Positions 62,431-64,000 of a DNA stretch of 64,000 bases are shown one piece after another. The stretch spans positions 351,439 through 415,438 of the forward strand of contig NZ_BMXF01000002.1 in assembly GCF_014651615.1 (NCBI RefSeq), in the 5' to 3' direction. Source of the DNA: Persicitalea jodogahamensis. Its GTDB lineage: Bacteria; Bacteroidota; Bacteroidia; Cytophagales; Spirosomataceae. The stretch's first letter is position 1. Each line of letters starts with the position of its first letter. Below the pieces are notes generated by a model. The model was not told the DNA's origin and searched no databases. It saw nothing but the letters and a program-made list of their open reading frames with translations. The position numbers were made by a program, and so were the translations under genes.

Positions 62431-64000
62431 CTACATTTCCGCCAGGTACTTGTGCACAAAACTAATGGCCATCGCACCTTCTCCAACGGCGGAGGCGACA
62501 CGGTTCATGGCCGAGGCGCGGACGTCACCCGCCGCGAACACACCCGGCACGCAGGTTTCGAGGGTGTAGGGTTCACGTTTTTTCTTCCAGATTTTCTTGT
62601 AATCGGGGTAGTTGACCAGGGCGCGGCCCGTTTCGATGAAGCCGCGCTTATCGATGAGCATTTCGGTGGTGATCCACTCGGTGTAAGGCTTCGAACCAAT
62701 GAAAATAAATAGCGCGTCCGCTTCTGCCGTCCGGGTGCTGGAATCGTTCAGGTCTTCTAATACCAATTCCTGCAAATGCCCGTCGCCCCTGGCTTCCGCG
62801 ATTTCGGTGCAGGGCAGCAGGTGTATGTTATCGGTAGCGTCGATCTGGTCGATCAGGTACGACGACATGGTGGCGGATAAATCTTGCTTGCGGACGAGGA
62901 TGTAAACGTTCCTGGCAAACTGCGAAAGGTACATTGCGCCCTGGCCGGCGGAATTGCCGCCACCCACGATGTACACTTCCTTGTCGCGGCAGGCGTTGGC
63001 CTCGGTGGTGGCTGCCCCGTAATACACGCCCGCACCAGTGAAGTTTTCGACTCCCTGGGTTTCCAGTTTGCGGTAGTTGACACCCGTCGTGATGACGATA
63101 CTCTTGGTGTTGACCGTCTTGCCGTTGCCCAGCGTCAGAATTTTGTAGTTGTCTTTGATTTCGATGCCTACCACCTCCTCGGGCGACATGAAATCTACCC
63201 CGAAACGCGTGGCCTGGGTGATGGCGCGGCGCGATAGTTCGGCCCCGCTCAATCCCGATGGAAAGCCGAGGTAGTTCTCGATCCGCGAACTCGTACCCGC
63301 CTGTCCGCCGGGAGCACGCTTCTCGATCATCAGCGTTTTCAAACCCTCCGATCCACCGTACACCGCCGCCGATAGTCCCGCCGGTCCCGCGCCGACGATC
63401 ACGACATCGTACATTTCATGGGTAGTCTGCAGGCTGAGGCCCAGCTTTTCGGAAATGGTCCGAAGTTCGGGCTGCACCAGAAAACTACCGTCTTCAAAAA
63501 ACACAAAAGGCGCATCCTTGGCTTCCAGATTATTAAGGGTCATGAGTTCCTGACCACGCTCGCTGGTTTCGAGGTCGTACCACTGGTAAGGATGGAGATT
63601 GCCCGACAGGAAATCCTTGATCTCGTGCGACTTGGGTGAAAACTGGTAGCCAATGACCCGGATGCCGTCGAACTCGGGAATATTGTTCATCTGCCAATCT
63701 TCCAGCAGGTCGGTCAGCACGGGGTACATCTTCTCCTCGGGCGGATTCCAGGGCTTCATCAGGTAGTAGTCCAGCTGCACGTCGTTAATGGCCTTGATCG
63801 CCGCATCGGTGTCGGAGTAGGCCGTCAACAGCACCCGCTTGGCGTGGGGAAAAATCTTCTTCGCTTCCGTAAGGTAGTCGACGCCGAGCATCTCGGGCAT
63901 CCGCTGATCCGAAACGAAGAGGGCCACGGTTTCGCCTTTCTGCTTTAAATCTTTCAACGCATCCAGCGCTTCCTGCGCCGAATCGGTACTCATGACTTTA
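62431..64000 (-). CDS. Response-regulator receiver fused to thioredoxin-reductase-like flavoprotein (partial)
   Basis: At least 522 aa; the 5' end lies beyond the window since the frame stays open at 64000 and the receiver domain lacks its first part. Receiver residues seen: phosphorylatable Asp in VSDQRMP, Thr/Ser LLTAYS and Lys in LMKPW. A linker with a thioredoxin-like domain leads to a flavoprotein: FAD site VVIVGAGPAGLSAAVYGG, NADPH site VYIVGGGNSAG and C-terminal VFAAGDVRAS. The CxxC normally found between them is replaced by GAATTEA, so it is not a classical thioredoxin reductase. Confidence 0.87.
   Translation of the reverse strand, partial: KVMSTDSAQEALDALKDLKQKGETVALFVSDQRMPEMLGVDYLTEAKKIFPHAKRVLLTAYSDTDAAIKAINDVQLDYYLMKPWNPPEEKMYPVLTDLLEDWQMNNIPEFDGIRVIGYQFSPKSHEIKDFLSGNLHPYQWYDLETSERGQELMTLNNLEAKDAPFVFFEDGSFLVQPELRTISEKLGLSLQTTHEMYDVVIVGAGPAGLSAAVYGGSEGLKTLMIEKRAPGGQAGTSSRIENYLGFPSGLSGAELSRRAITQATRFGVDFMSPEEVVGIEIKDNYKILTLGNGKTVNTKSIVITTGVNYRKLETQGVENFTGAGVYYGAATTEANACRDKEVYIVGGGNSAGQGAMYLSQFARNVYILVRKQDLSATMSSYLIDQIDATDNIHLLPCTEIAEARGDGHLQELVLEDLNDSSTRTAEADALFIFIGSKPYTEWITTEMLIDKRGFIETGRALVNYPDYKKIWKKKREPYTLETCVPGVFAAGDVRASAMNRVASAVGEGAMAISFVHKYLAEM

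Overview
The window reads as a chromosome segment of a Bacteroidota species, most likely order Cytophagales (Spirosomaceae/Dyadobacter-like). Support: a SusC/SusD pair, promoters of the Bacteroidota type (TTG, 17-20 nt, TAnnTTTG), the bacillithiol-linked protein YtxJ, a geranylgeranylglyceryl-phosphate-synthase-like enzyme, a carotenoid lycopene cyclase, twin-arginine Gfo/Idh/MocA oxidoreductases and many secreted peptidases and glycan enzymes. I find no rRNA, tRNA, CRISPR array, insertion sequence or prophage.

Layout. 0-9.6 kb: tricorn-type peptidase, an AT-rich HARE-HTH (HrgA-like) gene next to a start-less fragment, an MscS-type channel operon, and an RsbQ-like hydrolase directly upstream of a PAS histidine kinase. 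10-14.6 kb: an orphan SusC/SusD pair closed by a strong terminator. 15.4-18.8 kb: an AT-rich accessory island with a YhcG-type nuclease (catalytic Lys replaced by Glu), a MntA/HepT pair whose HepT is frameshifted at a T-TTA-AAA heptamer, and a tightly overlapped nucleotidyltransferase + DUF262 pair. 19-30 kb: secreted hydrolases and peptidases, DUF547, Gfo/Idh, rsgA, a ROK regulator, waaA, ytxJ. 30-42.8 kb: osmC, lipA-crtY, metK, a nicotinamidase-like hydrolase, FAD oxidoreductase, CBS-ACT protein, and a TIM-barrel epimerase + Gfo/Idh pair. 42.9-48.4 kb: oligopeptidase B, an M28 peptidase, a tiny Met/Asp/Thr-repeat lipoprotein, GGGP synthase. 48.4-51.6 kb: minus-strand hisH-hisA-hisF-hisIE preceded by what looks like a complete transcription attenuator with a 16-residue leader peptide containing His-His. 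51.6-64 kb: DUF72, GNAT, an AT-rich DUF6602 nuclease-like gene, amidohydrolase, DUF4153, ChbG deacetylase, two tandem thioredoxin-fold paralogs lacking CxxC, a UBP zinc finger protein and a response-regulator/TrxR-like fusion cut by the window end.

Most genes are ordinary housekeeping or carbohydrate-scavenging functions. The points I rate highest are the his attenuator, the HepT frameshift site, the nucleotidyltransferase-DUF262 operon, the Lys-to-Glu change in YhcG, and the RsbQ-like/PAS-kinase module. All family names rest on recognition of motifs by reading; no database search was run.
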